Position numbers and translations under genes: made by a program. From contig JAPLJV010000055.1 in assembly GCA_026388415.1 (NCBI GenBank), positions 1-53,966 on the forward strand: 53,966 bases of DNA, given 5' to 3'. Below, piece after piece: positions 24,618-32,738 of this stretch. Position 1 is the stretch's first letter, and each line of letters begins with the position of its first letter. Source of the stretch: Deltaproteobacteria bacterium. GTDB taxonomy: Bacteria; Desulfobacterota; Syntrophia; Syntrophales; JACQWR01. The notes below the pieces were generated by a model, which had not been told where the DNA came from, searched no databases, and saw nothing but the letters and a program-made list of their open reading frames with translations.

Positions 24618-26837
24618 ATGGATGGAAATAACTTCAAACGGGCGCGAGAAATCTATGCCTTGCTTTTCCTGGCGTTGGCCGTTTTGCTGCTGTTGTCGTT
24701 AATCTCTTACCACCCCGGTGATTCTTCCTTTAACCGCTTTCTGACCGAGGCACGTGCGCCCCACAATCTGATCGGCGTCTGCGGATCATACACCGCCGAC
24801 GCGCTTTTCCGGCTGCTGGGCCTGACCGCTTTTTTGCTGCCCCTGTTTTTTTTTCTGCTCGCCCTGACATATTTTCGGCCGGACCCTTTCCCCAATTACC
24901 CGACCCGGATCATTAGTTTCTTTGCCTTCATGGCATCCGTAGCAGGACTGCTCGCCCACCTGCAAAGCGACATCAGCATATTCAATACCCCGTTGCAAAC
25001 CGGCGGGCTGCTCGGCGACCTGCTGACGCATTTGCTCTCCCGCTATTTCAACCCTATAGGCGCCGGTCTGCTTTTTATCCTTGCGATCACCATAACGCTG
25101 ATGATCATGATTGATTTCTCTCTCCTTGCCTTTACCAAGAGACTGGCAGCCTGGCTCTTTTCCGCAGGGCGCGGCTTAAAAGGGTATGGCGCCAACCAGG
25201 GTGAAGATGACGTAAACACTGAAGGAATAGAGCAGCCGCATAAAAAATCCGCACCGGTAATTGAGGATTTTTCCTGGGAAACCCGGAAAAAAGTCAAGGA
25301 CGCCGAGCAATCACACTTTGACTTCCTGGAGACAGGCGGCGACTTCCAGTTGCCGCCGCTGACGCTGCTCGATCAGGTGGAACACAAAGATACGAAGGTC
25401 AAGCGGGAGACCTTGCTCGCTAATGCCCGACTCCTGGAAAGCAAGCTCGCCGACTTCGGCGTCGAGGGAAAAGTGGTGGAAATCAAACCGGGGCCCGTGA
25501 TCACCATGTACGAGCTGGAGCCGGCGCCGGGCGTCAAGATCAACCGGATCACGAACCTCTCCGACGACCTGGCTTTGGCACTGAAGGCACCCAGCGTCCG
25601 GATCATCGCCCCCATCCCGGGGAAGGCGGCGGTGGGCATTGAGGTTCCTCAGCAGGAACGCGATTCCGTGCAGCTCAAGGACGTGCTCGATAACGATACC
25701 TTCCTGAGTTCCTCCCTGCGCCTGCCTATCGCCCTGGGGGTGGACATTGCCGGAATGCCTATGGTCACCGACCTGATCCGGATGCCCCACCTCCTGATTG
25801 CGGGCACTACAGGTTCGGGAAAAAGCGTGGCCCTGAATGCCCTGATTTGCAGCATCCTCTTCAAGGCGCCGCCGGACGAGGTAAAATTCCTTATGATTGA
25901 CCCCAAGCGGCTGGAATTTTCGTCCTATGAAGGCATACCGCACCTCCTCCACCCCGTGGTGCTGGATCCAAAAATGGCGGCCCAGGTGCTGAAATGGGCG
26001 GTGGAGGAGATGGAACGCCGTTATCAGATCATCAGTCTCACGGGTGTAAAAAACATCGAGTCCTACAACCGGCTGCTGGAAAAGAAGGTTCCGAAAGAGG
26101 ATAAAAAAAGCATGTTGGCGCGCCTGCGCAAAGGTGGAGCCGAACATGGTCCTTTGACGGACAATGAAGATATCGCCTTGCCTCAAAAGCTGCCCTATAT
26201 TGTGATCCTCATTGATGAACTAGCCGATCTGATGCTCGTCGCCCAGCGCAACGTGGAAGAATCCCTGGCGCGTCTGGCCCAGATGGCGAGAGCGGCGGGC
26301 ATCCACCTGATCCTCGCCACCCAGCGCCCCTCGGTGGACGTCATTACGGGCGTCATCAAGGCCAATTTCCCCACGCGCATCTCTTTTCAGGTATCGTCGA
26401 AGGTGGATTCCCGCACCATCCTTGATCAGCACGGGGCGGAAAAACTCCTGGGCGCGGGCGATATGCTTTTCCTCCCTCCTGGCACCTCCAAACTGACGCG
26501 CATCCACGGCGCCTATGTCTCGGACAAGGAGATAGGGCGCATCGTGGACTTTATCAAAAAACAGGCCCAGCCGGCCTATGATGAATCTATTGCCCAGTTC
26601 GAGGCGGAGACGGCGGAGGAAGGCAGGAAAGAGGGCGACTTTGATGAAAAATATGACGAGGCCGTGGAATTAGTCACCGAGCTGGGGCACGCCTCGGTAT
26701 CGCTCGTCCAGCGCTATATGAAAATTGGTTATAACCGGGCGGCGCGCATTATTGAGCGCATGGAAGTGGAGGGCGTCGTCGGCCCGTCGGACGGCGTCAA
26801 AACGCGAAAAGTGCTGGCCAGGAGAATCCCCAAGTGA
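24618..26837 (+). CDS. ftsK: DNA translocase FtsK/SpoIIIE
   Basis: The protein pumps chromosome ends through the division septum and activates XerCD. It has 739 residues: four predicted N-terminal membrane helices (about 12-180), a short acidic linker, the alpha/beta FtsK motor with Walker A GTTGSGKSV (about 395-403), Walker B IVILIDELADLM (about 527) and ATQRPSVDVITGVIKANFPTRISFQV, and the winged-helix gamma domain (ELVTELGHASVSLVQRYMKIGYNRAARIIERME, about 685-718) that reads KOPS. It is a short-linker, SpoIIIE-like form. It is divergent from the efflux operon; TTGACA at 24535 may belong to its promoter, though no good -10 follows. Confidence 0.97.
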   Translation: MDGNNFKRAREIYALLFLALAVLLLLSLISYHPGDSSFNRFLTEARAPHNLIGVCGSYTADALFRLLGLTAFLLPLFFFLLALTYFRPDPFPNYPTRIISFFAFMASVAGLLAHLQSDISIFNTPLQTGGLLGDLLTHLLSRYFNPIGAGLLFILAITITLMIMIDFSLLAFTKRLAAWLFSAGRGLKGYGANQGEDDVNTEGIEQPHKKSAPVIEDFSWETRKKVKDAEQSHFDFLETGGDFQLPPLTLLDQVEHKDTKVKRETLLANARLLESKLADFGVEGKVVEIKPGPVITMYELEPAPGVKINRITNLSDDLALALKAPSVRIIAPIPGKAAVGIEVPQQERDSVQLKDVLDNDTFLSSSLRLPIALGVDIAGMPMVTDLIRMPHLLIAGTTGSGKSVALNALICSILFKAPPDEVKFLMIDPKRLEFSSYEGIPHLLHPVVLDPKMAAQVLKWAVEEMERRYQIISLTGVKNIESYNRLLEKKVPKEDKKSMLARLRKGGAEHGPLTDNEDIALPQKLPYIVILIDELADLMLVAQRNVEESLARLAQMARAAGIHLILATQRPSVDVITGVIKANFPTRISFQVSSKVDSRTILDQHGAEKLLGAGDMLFLPPGTSKLTRIHGAYVSDKEIGRIVDFIKKQAQPAYDESIAQFEAETAEEGRKEGDFDEKYDEAVELVTELGHASVSLVQRYMKIGYNRAARIIERMEVEGVVGPSDGVKTRKVLARRIPK

Positions 26838-26843
26838 AACCCA

Positions 26844-26975
26844 CATGACGGCACGCCGTCGTATAAAATCTCCCCTAACCCCTCTTTGACAAAGAGGGGG
26901 AGTAGAGGGTTTCCTCTTTGACAAAGAGGGGAATAATAAACTCCCCCTTCAGAAAAGGGGGATCGAGGGGGATTT
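26844..26975. repeat. Dispersed CCCCTCTTTA repeat, copy 5 (long form)
   Basis: Same architecture as copy 4: a leading GACGGCACGCCGTC hairpin (26848-26861), AAATCTCCCCTAACCCC, three palindromic modules and a GAGGGGGATTT end. It fills the ftsK-rimO gap completely, and its last bases abut the rimO Shine-Dalgarno region. Confidence 0.8.
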
Positions 26976-26990
26976 GAGGTGAATTTTCAG

Positions 26991-28325
26991 ATGAAAGACG
27001 CCGTTCACATCATCAGTCTCGGCTGTCCTAAAAACCTCGTAGATTCGGAGGTCATGGCCGCCGCGCTGACCAAGGGCGGTTACCGGATTGCACCTGATCC
27101 CCGGGCAGCAGCAATCATTCTGGTCAACACCTGCGCCTTCATCCTGCCGGCCAAAGAAGAGTCAATTGACGAGATCCTGCGCGCAGCCAACTGGAAGAAA
27201 TCCGGCCGGTGCCGCCACCTCGTGGTAACGGGTTGCCTCCCGCAGCGGTACGGAAGGAGCCTCGCGGCCGAGTTGCCGGAGGTGGATGCCTTTCTCGACA
27301 CCAACGAGGCGCCTCATATCGCCGGACATTTGGACAGGCTCCGGGACAGGCAAAACGCCGCCCCCCTGACCATCATCGCCAATCCCACTTTTCTCATGAA
27401 TTCAGGTCATGCCCGCCTGCTCTCCACCCCCGCTTATAGCGCCTACCTCAAGATCGCCGAAGGCTGCTCCAACTACTGCTCCTACTGCATCATCCCGGCC
27501 ATCCGGGGGAAAGCGCGCAGCCGGCCCATAGACGATCTAGTGCGGGAGGCGGAGATTCTGGCAGCGCAGGGAGTCCGGGAAATAATCATCACCGCCCAGG
27601 ATACCACCGCCTATGGCCGCGATCTGAAAGGACATCCCCACCTGAGCGAACTATTGCAGAGTCTCGCCGCCATTGACCAACTGCGGTGGATCAGGCTACT
27701 CTACACCTATCCGGGCAAATTGGACAAAAAAACGCTTACGGTTATGGCCGCGGCAGAAAAAATCTGCCCCTACCTGGACATTCCGATCCAGCATATTGAT
27801 GACGACATCCTGAATGCCATGCACCGTCAGGGCGGCAGCGCCCAGATCACGGCCGGTATCGCGCTCGCCAGAGAGGCGATTCCCGGTGTGGCCTTGCGGA
27901 CTTCGCTGATCGTGGGTTTCCCGGGAGAAACGCCGTCCCGCTTCAAAAGACTCCTGAATTTTATTGTCGCCACCCGGTTCGATCACCTGGGCGTCTTCAA
28001 GTATTCACGGGAAGAAGAAACGGCGGCGGCCATCATTCCGGGTCATATCTCGGAAAGGACCAGGGAAAACCGCCGCAGCCAGTTGATGGAAGAACAAGCC
28101 ACCGTTTCCAGCTCCATCAACCAAACCCTGATCGGCTCCCGGCAGGAGGTGCTGATCGAAGGCGGCAGTGACATCCCTGATTATCCTTTTATCGGCCGTT
28201 GCCGACGGCAGGCGCCGGAAATTGACGGGATTACCTATGTCAAGGGTAAGGGGCTTACAGCCGGGGACTTTGTCGCCTGCACAATCACCGGCGCCGACAC
28301 CTATGATCTTTATGCGGAAAGTTGA
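26991..28325 (+). CDS. rimO: Ribosomal protein S12 methylthiotransferase RimO
   Basis: RimO is a radical-SAM enzyme that methylthiolates an aspartate of ribosomal protein S12. The N-terminal MTTase domain starts HIISLGCPKNLVDSE; the radical-SAM cluster motif is CSNYCSYC (about residues 158-165). SYPG-like LLYTYPGKL and a C-terminal TRAM domain (about 375-440) complete the 444 residues. ATG 26991 matches the usual family start; a GTG four codons upstream sits at the edge of repeat copy 5 and is possible. The end overlaps the ATPase remnant downstream. Confidence 0.95.
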   Translation: MKDAVHIISLGCPKNLVDSEVMAAALTKGGYRIAPDPRAAAIILVNTCAFILPAKEESIDEILRAANWKKSGRCRHLVVTGCLPQRYGRSLAAELPEVDAFLDTNEAPHIAGHLDRLRDRQNAAPLTIIANPTFLMNSGHARLLSTPAYSAYLKIAEGCSNYCSYCIIPAIRGKARSRPIDDLVREAEILAAQGVREIIITAQDTTAYGRDLKGHPHLSELLQSLAAIDQLRWIRLLYTYPGKLDKKTLTVMAAAEKICPYLDIPIQHIDDDILNAMHRQGGSAQITAGIALAREAIPGVALRTSLIVGFPGETPSRFKRLLNFIVATRFDHLGVFKYSREEETAAAIIPGHISERTRENRRSQLMEEQATVSSSINQTLIGSRQEVLIEGGSDIPDYPFIGRCRRQAPEIDGITYVKGKGLTAGDFVACTITGADTYDLYAES

Positions 28326-28682
28326 GCTGATCAATTACGATCAGGCCGTATTTACCAAGACCCTGCAGGAGTGTATTGATCTTATCGTGTACCGGGACAT
28401 CATCGAGCGGTTCGGCGTTTCCAACACCTTTCTGCTCAAGCGTCTGGTGAAATTCTGCTTTACCAATATCTCGACGCTCGTGAGCCTGAACAAACTCTAT
28501 AATGATTTCAAGTCCGAGGGGCTGAAGATATCGCGGAATACCGTCTATAAATATATTCCCCATATCGAAGACGCCTTGACCCTGTTTACGGTTCCCGCGT
28601 AAGCACAATCAATGCGGGAACAGTGGCGGAATCCGAGGAAGATTTACGCCGGCGACGTGGGTTTTAAGACGGCGATGCCATG
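28312..28682 (+). pseudogene. Remnant of a DUF4143-type AAA ATPase
   Basis: The reading frame 28312-28602 encodes a fragment typical of the middle of AAA/DUF4143 ATPases: VYRDIIERFGVSNTFLLKRLVKF, STLVSLNKLYNDFKSEGLKISRNTVYKYI and HIEDALTLFTVP. The Walker A/B N-terminus is absent. After its stop, homology-like sequence continues in another frame as EQWRNPRKIYAGDVGF up to a TGA at about 28682. So it is truncated at the 5' end and frameshifted. The 5' breakpoint coincides with the end of rimO. These ATPases are often linked to toxin-antitoxin or mobile DNA, but the role is unknown. Confidence 0.75.
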
Positions 28683-28692
28683 AAAATAATGT

Positions 28693-28720
28693 TTGACATC
28701 GAACAGGAATAAATTATAAT
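28693..28720 (+). promoter_or_regulatory. Near-consensus sigma70 promoter of the CsgG-lipoprotein operon
   Basis: TTGACA (28693-28698) and TATAAT (28715-28720) are both perfect, with a 16-bp spacer. Transcription would begin near 28727, about 95 bp before the first lipoprotein gene. It is the best promoter by sequence in the window. Confidence 0.8.
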
Positions 28721-28821
28721 CGCGTGCAATCTTTCGCGTAATGCAGACATTTCGTTCCGGGTAGTTTGTGGCTGGTGGTTAGAATGCTTCCACTGTTTCG
28801 AACGTTTATGGGGATGTGTAA

Positions 28822-29796
28822 ATGCGAATCTTCTCTTTTCCACTCATCATAATTATTATTTGTTTTGTACAATCATGCGCAATGCCTGATAAGGCGAAGG
28901 TTAAGGTTGTTGGTACGCAACAGGTGCAAGTCAGTAGAGTGTTAACGGATGAAGCTTCTTCAAAGTATCTAAAGAGAAAAGTTGCTATAGCGCGATTTAC
29001 TAACGAAACTAAATATGGGCGAAGTTTTTTCTCTGATGGAAAAGATGAAAATGTTGGCAAACAGGCTACGGATATTCTCTCAGCAAAGTTAGCAGCAACA
29101 AACAAATTTTTACTCCTCGAACGCTCCGATATTGAAAAGACATTTAGTGAAATGAAACTGAAGATAGCTCGGGATGAACTCTCAGAGCTTCATCTATCGG
29201 CTGATTACCTTATCATAGGTTCAATATCTGAATTGGGCAGAAGGGAAGTTGGCGAAGTAGGTGTTTTCAGCCGCTCCAAAAAACAGACCGCATATTGCAA
29301 AGTAAACGTGAGGTTGATTGATGTACATACGGGGGAAATCGTTTATTCCGAGGAAGGTTCTGGCGAAGCATTCTCTGAAGTAGGGTCTGTCATGGGGCTC
29401 GGTGGACGAGCAGGGTATGACTATACCCTAAATGACAAGGTAATTTCCGCTGCCATATCAAAGCTTGTCAACAATATCATCGAAAATCTTCTGGATAAAC
29501 CGTGGCGATCATACATTCTTTCATATGATGGAAGTTTCTACTTTACAGCTGGCGGAAAATCACAAGGAATTGCCAAGGGCGATATTTTTGAGGTTTTTCA
29601 GAGAGGTAATAAAGTCAAAAATCCCCAAACCGGAATAATGATAGAATTACCTGGGCGGTTGATTGGAAAAATCAAAGTGGAGAACATGATGGGCAACACC
29701 TCGGCCGATGAAGTATCGATGTGTTCCCGAGTATCAGGCAATCTTCCCAATGAAAGATTAGATCAGCTCTATGTTCAGGAAATGGGCAGGAAATAA
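28822..29796 (+). CDS. CsgG/HfaB-family outer-membrane lipoprotein
   Basis: The 324-residue protein has a lipoprotein signal (hydrophobic IFSFPLIIIIICFV and Cys19 in QSC). CsgG-domain features follow: KRKVAIARFTNETKYGRSFF, ATDILSAKLAATNKFLLLERSDIEKTFSEM, ADYLIIGSISELGRREVGEVGVFSRSKKQTAYCKVNVRLIDVHTGEIVYSEEGSGEA. CsgG forms a nonameric outer-membrane secretion pore in curli systems; relatives occur with DUF4810 and GNA1162-type lipoproteins. No curlin or CsgE/F is nearby, so curli itself is unlikely. Base composition is clearly more AT-rich than rimO or yacP on either side, suggesting acquisition. Confidence 0.88.
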   Translation: MRIFSFPLIIIIICFVQSCAMPDKAKVKVVGTQQVQVSRVLTDEASSKYLKRKVAIARFTNETKYGRSFFSDGKDENVGKQATDILSAKLAATNKFLLLERSDIEKTFSEMKLKIARDELSELHLSADYLIIGSISELGRREVGEVGVFSRSKKQTAYCKVNVRLIDVHTGEIVYSEEGSGEAFSEVGSVMGLGGRAGYDYTLNDKVISAAISKLVNNIIENLLDKPWRSYILSYDGSFYFTAGGKSQGIAKGDIFEVFQRGNKVKNPQTGIMIELPGRLIGKIKVENMMGNTSADEVSMCSRVSGNLPNERLDQLYVQEMGRK

Positions 29797-29812
29797 ACTT
29801 AAGGAAATAGGA

Positions 29813-30103
29813 ATGAGGTTCGTAGCTTTATTTTTCATAGTGCTTTCCATGACAAGTTGTGCAGCACATCAGGAAGGCATCATCCAGCAAGCGGACAGAA
29901 GCTATATTATGTTTACTGGCAATGTAAAGGGAGTCACAGTTCAAATTGATGACGAACAGCCTTTTCCGTTAGCAGTGGAGAAGGCTATATATCAGGTGAA
30001 ACCTGGAAAACATACGGTAAAAGCTTTTCGAGGGGATGTACTCATTGTAAAAAGGCTCTTGTTCCTTGATAATCAGGTGACTATGGAGCTACTAATTCAA
30101 TGA
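29813..30103 (+). CDS. Small lipoprotein with a PEGA-like domain
   Basis: The 96-residue product starts at ATG 29813, giving a compact lipoprotein signal (RFVALFFIVLSMTSC, Cys16). The rest resembles a PEGA-like beta sandwich: NVKGVTVQIDDEQPFPL...YQVKPGKHTVKAFRGD and a strand-rich end. I infer the fold from the G-x-x-V-x-I-D and PG-x-H-x-V pattern only. It lies 16 bp after the CsgG-like gene and overlaps the next lipoprotein gene by ATGA. It is an additional member compared with the common three-gene arrangement. Confidence 0.75.
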   Translation: MRFVALFFIVLSMTSCAAHQEGIIQQADRSYIMFTGNVKGVTVQIDDEQPFPLAVEKAIYQVKPGKHTVKAFRGDVLIVKRLLFLDNQVTMELLIQ

Positions 30104-30462
30104 AAGTATTTTTATCTTGCTCACTTATCGTTCTTTTCTTCTTAAACGGGTGTGCACCTGTGGTAGCGAATACCCCCAAGTATTATTGGGGTAATTATTC
30201 CCAGGCACTATATAAGAATAAGAAGGATCATACACCTGAAAGCTATCAGAACTACAAAAACGCTCTTGCTAAAATCGTGGAAATATCTAAGGCAGGTGTT
30301 TTTTTAGTGCCACCTGGCATTTATTCTGAGTACGGATTCATCCTTGCTCAGGAAGGAAAACTTGACGAAGCTAAAGTTTATTTCGCCTTGGAAAAGGAAA
30401 AATACCCTGAGTCAACAATTTTCGTTGACAGACTTATGAAAGCGACAGGAGGCTCATTATGA
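30100..30462 (+). CDS. DUF4810-like lipoprotein
   Basis: The 120-residue lipoprotein has a signal ending at LNGCAPV (Cys18). The mature part YYWGNYSQALYKNKKDHTPESYQNYKNALAKIVE...VPPGIYSEYGFILAQEGKLDEAKVYFALEKEKYPES is a short TPR-like helical hairpin typical of DUF4810. Such proteins are found between CsgG-like and GNA1162-like lipoproteins in other proteobacteria and Neisseria. It overlaps both neighbours by four bases, indicating coupled translation. Function unknown. Confidence 0.82.
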   Translation: MKVFLSCSLIVLFFLNGCAPVVANTPKYYWGNYSQALYKNKKDHTPESYQNYKNALAKIVEISKAGVFLVPPGIYSEYGFILAQEGKLDEAKVYFALEKEKYPESTIFVDRLMKATGGSL

Positions 30463-31160
30463 AGACCTTTAAACTTTCTCCTCTCGTTCTGTGTATATTA
30501 CTCTTAGCGGGCTGTGGGCCTAAACTGATCACTAAAGGTGATGCTTACCCTGGTCATTACAGGGAAGCCCCCCTTTCAATTCTCGTTTTACCCGCAATCA
30601 ATGAGTCAACGGCGGCGGATGCGAAGGATTTTTACTCCACAACGGTTGCGGAACCTCTCGCCTTTGCAGGCTATTATGTTTTTCCTCTAGAAGTAGTCAC
30701 AGAGATATTGAAAAAAGAGGGTCTCGCAGATACGGAAACACTAATGAATGTTCCCCAAAAAAAATTTAAGGAGTATTTCGGAGCCGATGCAGTTCTGTAT
30801 GTCAAGATTCTAAAATGGGACACGTTCTACTTTGTTATAGGAGGTAATGTGACTGTTGGCATCGAATGTGAGCTGAAATCAACTACCACGGGGGACCTGA
30901 TTTGGAGGTATAATGGCAGCTTAACATTGGATACTACAGCGGAAGATCGAAATGTTGGATCTCCCATTGCGAGCTTAATTGTAAAATTGGTTGAAACAGC
31001 CGTCAAGACAGCTGTAACAGATTATGTTCCTATTGCAAAGAGGGTAAATTATATGGTGACGTCATCAATGCCCTTCGGCAAATACCATAAGCTGCACGGT
31101 AAGGATCAAGGATTAAACGTTTTGGAAGATAAAGTTAAACCAAAAGAGCAGAAAAAGTAG
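30459..31160 (+). CDS. GNA1162/DUF799-like lipoprotein
   Basis: The 233-residue lipoprotein (Cys19 in LLAGCGP) has the DUF799 pattern: APLSILVLPAINESTAADAKDFYSTTVAEPLAFAGYYVFPLEVVTEILKKEGL, then KKFKEYFGADAVLYVKILKWDTFYFVIGGNVTVGIECELKSTTTGDLIWR. GNA1162 of Neisseria has a TolB-N-terminal-like fold. The C-terminal about 30 residues are lysine-rich. It is last in the operon and followed by a strong terminator. It presumably assembles with the CsgG-like protein at the outer membrane. Confidence 0.85.
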   Translation: MKTFKLSPLVLCILLLAGCGPKLITKGDAYPGHYREAPLSILVLPAINESTAADAKDFYSTTVAEPLAFAGYYVFPLEVVTEILKKEGLADTETLMNVPQKKFKEYFGADAVLYVKILKWDTFYFVIGGNVTVGIECELKSTTTGDLIWRYNGSLTLDTTAEDRNVGSPIASLIVKLVETAVKTAVTDYVPIAKRVNYMVTSSMPFGKYHKLHGKDQGLNVLEDKVKPKEQKK

Positions 31161-31189
31161 CAAACATGCTTGTATTGTAAGCATACATA

Positions 31190-31235
31190 AAAGCCCCCTT
31201 CTTTCCGCTCATGAAATGAAAGGGGCCTCTTTTTT
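31190..31235 (+). terminator. Rho-independent terminator of the lipoprotein operon
   Basis: GCCCCCTTCTTTC pairs with GAAATGAAAGGGGC across a short loop and is followed by CTCTTTTTTTT. It lies 30 bp after the last lipoprotein stop. Confidence 0.85.
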
Positions 31236-31386
31236 TTCGAGGGAATTAAGGAATTTCCTGCGCTGGAATTGACTGGACGCCATGTACTCGCATACCCCGA
31301 ACAGTGTGAGAGCAATTGGTGCGTTATCCGAGCTACGCCACCAGCGCGTCAGGTATGCCAAGTGCGGATGGTTTTAGATAAACCCC

Positions 31387-31920
31387 ATGGCCAATATCCT
31401 CGTTGACGGCTACAATTTGATCGGCATTGCGCACCGGGATTTTGAGAAGGCGCGCCAGGACCTTATTTTGCAGCTTGACCGGTATGCCGGTCTGAAGAGG
31501 CACAGCATTACCGTTGTCTTTGACGGCTGGAAGAATGGACAAGCGGCCGAGACAAAAATGAGGCGGGGCGATGTAACAGTTATCTATTCTAGTCTCGGTG
31601 AAAGGGCCGACAGCGTTATTAAAAATATGTTGTCTTCCGCAACAAAACCCTGGATCGTCGTCAGTTCCGACCGGGAAATTTATGAATTTGCCCGGAAGAA
31701 ATATCTCGTCGCCCTCAAGTCGGATGAATTTGCCGGTAAGCTTGCTTCGGCGTTAGCCGCCGGTGGAAAAGGTAAAGAAGAAAATTTGTATGATGGCTAT
31801 GAAGACGAGTATGAAGATGAAGACGAAGGTGATGATCTGCAACGGGGCGGTAAAAAAGGGAATCCGAATAAGCTCTCTAAAGAGGACAAGCGCAAAACAG
31901 AGGCGCTGAAAAAACTGTAG
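31387..31920 (+). CDS. YacP-like NYN-domain ribonuclease-fold protein
   Basis: The 177-residue protein has an N-terminal NYN/PIN-like domain: ILVDGYNLIG (4-13) with the first acidic residue, VVFDGW (about 41-46) and VVSSDREIYEFARKK (about 99-113) with further acidic metal ligands, as in YacP/Rae1-related proteins. The C-terminus is a highly acidic tract (YDGYEDEYEDEDEGDD) followed by a lysine-rich tail, probably disordered. RNA cleavage is the family expectation. There is no strong Shine-Dalgarno. Confidence 0.82.
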   Translation: MANILVDGYNLIGIAHRDFEKARQDLILQLDRYAGLKRHSITVVFDGWKNGQAAETKMRRGDVTVIYSSLGERADSVIKNMLSSATKPWIVVSSDREIYEFARKKYLVALKSDEFAGKLASALAAGGKGKEENLYDGYEDEYEDEDEGDDLQRGGKKGNPNKLSKEDKRKTEALKKL

Positions 31921-32003
31921 TGAAGGGTTCGTTAGCCCGGGTCGGCGCAAATCAGGCAGGAATTATTAAAACCCTTGTCTGAAAAAAGCACCTGGACCAA
32001 GGA

Positions 32004-32027
32004 TGACGACCTCGTTAAAGGTCGTCA
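32004..32027. terminator. Hairpin between convergent yacP-like and coxG-like genes
   Basis: TGACGACCT (32004-32012) and AGGTCGTCA (32019-32027) are perfect inverted repeats with a 6-nt loop. On the minus strand a T-run (near 31986-31981) follows at a distance. It may end transcription from both sides. Confidence 0.5.
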
Positions 32028-32043
32028 CACCGGTCCCTTACGC

Positions 32044-32490
32044 CTATCCCTTCAGCTTCGCCAGCAGGTTCTGCGTAAACTCCTTTTCCACGTCCTTGGC
32101 CTTGCTCTTCATGACGCGGTCGCCGAACATGGCCAGCTTGCCGACGATTGCCACATCGGACTTGTATGACACCTCCACATTGCCGTCGCCGGTTTCCTTG
32201 AGTTCAACGGTGGTCTTCTGTTTCATGTGGCCGAGCTTGGTTATATCTTCTCCCTCGCCTTCCAGGACGAGGCGGTGCGGCGGCTGCACTTCCGTGAGGA
32301 CATTCCTGAATTTGAGCGTGACCTTGATGGGGCCTACCTTCTGCTTGACCACGGCATCGTATGTCTTTTCATCAATCTTTTCGATCTTTTCAGCGCCGGG
32401 GAGGCACGAGCCGAGCGTGGCGGGATCGAGCAGCATGTCCCACAGTCCCTGAATCGGCGCCTTGACCGTAAACTTTCCCTCGATAATCAT
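32044..32490 (-). CDS. CoxG/SRPBCC-family protein
   Basis: The 148-residue protein has the CoxG pattern: IEGKFTVKAPIQGLWDMLLDPATLGSCLPGAEKIE, then VKQKVGPIKVTLKFRNVLTEVQPPHRLVLEGEGED and VSYKSDVAIVGKLAMFGDRVMKSKAKDVEKEFTQNLLAKL. CoxG proteins accompany molybdenum hydroxylases and help with maturation or membrane attachment. It is the last gene of the minus-strand hydroxylase operon with GAGGAG upstream. Confidence 0.92.
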   Translation of the reverse strand: MIIEGKFTVKAPIQGLWDMLLDPATLGSCLPGAEKIEKIDEKTYDAVVKQKVGPIKVTLKFRNVLTEVQPPHRLVLEGEGEDITKLGHMKQKTTVELKETGDGNVEVSYKSDVAIVGKLAMFGDRVMKSKAKDVEKEFTQNLLAKLKG

Positions 32491-32525
32491 TGTATTCTCC
32501 TCATCATGAAAAAAGGTACTGAAGA

Positions 32526-32738
32526 CTATTTCTGCTTCGCCTTGACGATCAGCTCACCCACCTCAATGTATGCCTTGTTGCCGGGCTCGGTGGCCTGCGA
32601 AAGGAGCAGGTCTATGTAAGACAATCCCTGGGCTGAGAACCACGCCTTGTGTGGTTTGTCGCCCGTGCCAAACATGTGCCTGGCACAGTCAACAGGGTCT
32701 TTTTTTAGTTTTCCGCAAACGGGACATGTTAAGCTCAT
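32526..32738 (-). CDS. Small Cys-containing protein of the hydroxylase operon
   Basis: The 70-residue protein starts SLTCPVCGKLKKDPVDCARHMFG, a CPxC-x(9)-C-x2-H pattern that could bind zinc, followed by an amphipathic helical part. I do not recognise a family. Its ATG overlaps the stop of the large subunit gene as ATGA, so expression is coupled to that subunit, suggesting a role in its maturation or in electron transfer. Not a ferredoxin: too few cysteines. Confidence 0.7.
   Translation of the reverse strand: MSLTCPVCGKLKKDPVDCARHMFGTGDKPHKAWFSAQGLSYIDLLLSQATEPGNKAYIEVGELIVKAKQK

Noticed and set aside
25311-26186. 291-codon open frame antisense to ftsK
   Set aside because: It lies inside the conserved FtsK motor; the antisense product has no recognisable domain.
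28822-31160. Curli (csg) operon
   Set aside because: Only a CsgG-like protein is present; no CsgA/B repeats or CsgE/F, and the partners are DUF4810- and GNA1162-like lipoproteins.
31261-31345. tRNA-like sequence on the minus strand (GGTGGCGTAGCTC..., with matching GCGCTGG/CCAGCGC ends)
   Set aside because: The D-arm-like and acceptor-like stems are present, but I cannot form an anticodon stem or a TTCGANT T-loop. At best a degenerate tRNA relic, so it is not annotated.
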